From Thiohalomonas denitrificans (GTDB lineage Bacteria > Pseudomonadota > Gammaproteobacteria > Thiohalomonadales > Thiohalomonadaceae): DNA of 32,029 nt. Below are positions 31,986 through 32,029 of this stretch, piece after piece (position 1 is the first letter of the stretch; each line of letters begins with the position of its first letter). The position numbers and the translations under genes are program-made. The notes below the pieces were generated by a model. The model did not search any database, was not told the origin of the DNA, and was given only the letters and a program-made list of their open reading frames with translations. The stretch lies in NCBI RefSeq assembly GCF_016841685.1, contig NZ_JAENYR010000044.1:1-32029 (forward strand). The letters are read 5' to 3'.

Positions 31986-32029
31986 GACGGAATTTCGCCA
32001 GGTCTGAGGGGCCACGGGACTGGATCCCC

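Overview
The window is chromosomal DNA from a GC-rich gammaproteobacterium. The evidence is the rpsU-yqeY-dnaG-rpoD macromolecular-synthesis cluster with divergent tsaD, the tRNA-Ile(CAU) behind rpoD, a PBP1b gene, and two Slp-type lipoproteins. Gene style and the large number of small palindromic repeats suggest an environmental lineage such as Chromatiales or Ectothiorhodospiraceae, but the lineage call is inference only.

Layout. 1-192: the 3' end of a probable fatty-acid desaturase. 193-858: REP-type hairpins and no convincing gene. 684-3376: an accessory island that looks like integron cassettes without an integrase. It holds one candidate attC, a coiled-coil membrane protein gene, a well-formed attC whose right half is split by an ORF-less group II intron, two small membrane-protein genes, and the left half of a third attC. 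3377-4200: decayed DNA with a hipA remnant. 4247-7046: mrcB (PBP1b) and a TPR lipoprotein. 7299-8358: a divergent marR / Yip1-like membrane gene pair around a perfect palindrome. 8790-9446: a TPR-SPOR lipoprotein. 9747-9995: a GlsB/YeaQ small membrane protein (minus). 10349-13129: a UPF0182 membrane protein. 13319-16675 (minus): a two-gene operon of an ATP-grasp ligase and an S15/CocE-type hydrolase. 16806-17132: a nested MITE-like palindrome. 17252-19662 (minus): a GYD-domain protein, two translationally coupled small proteins and a class I photolyase. 19822-22243: a glycine-zipper lipoprotein, a multipass membrane protein and two overlapping Slp-family lipoprotein genes. 22500-22574: a [2Fe-2S] oxidoreductase subunit remnant. 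22758-28628: tsaD (minus), then rpsU, yqeY, a small inserted element, dnaG, rpoD, terminator and tRNA. 28674-29410: a RAYT transposase gene flanked by its REP sequences. 29414-31492: a DapA-family aldolase (minus), divergent from a conserved protein of unknown function. 31493-32029: three dispersed repeats and no gene.

How the parts relate. The rpsU-rpoD block couples translation, replication priming and transcription initiation. PBP1b, the SPOR protein and the lipoproteins serve the cell envelope. The photolyase handles UV damage. The most unusual regions are the attC/intron island and the ATP-grasp/hydrolase operon. At least six kinds of small inverted-repeat element sit in the gaps, and two of them are nested. 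No CRISPR array, rRNA gene or complete IS element was seen.
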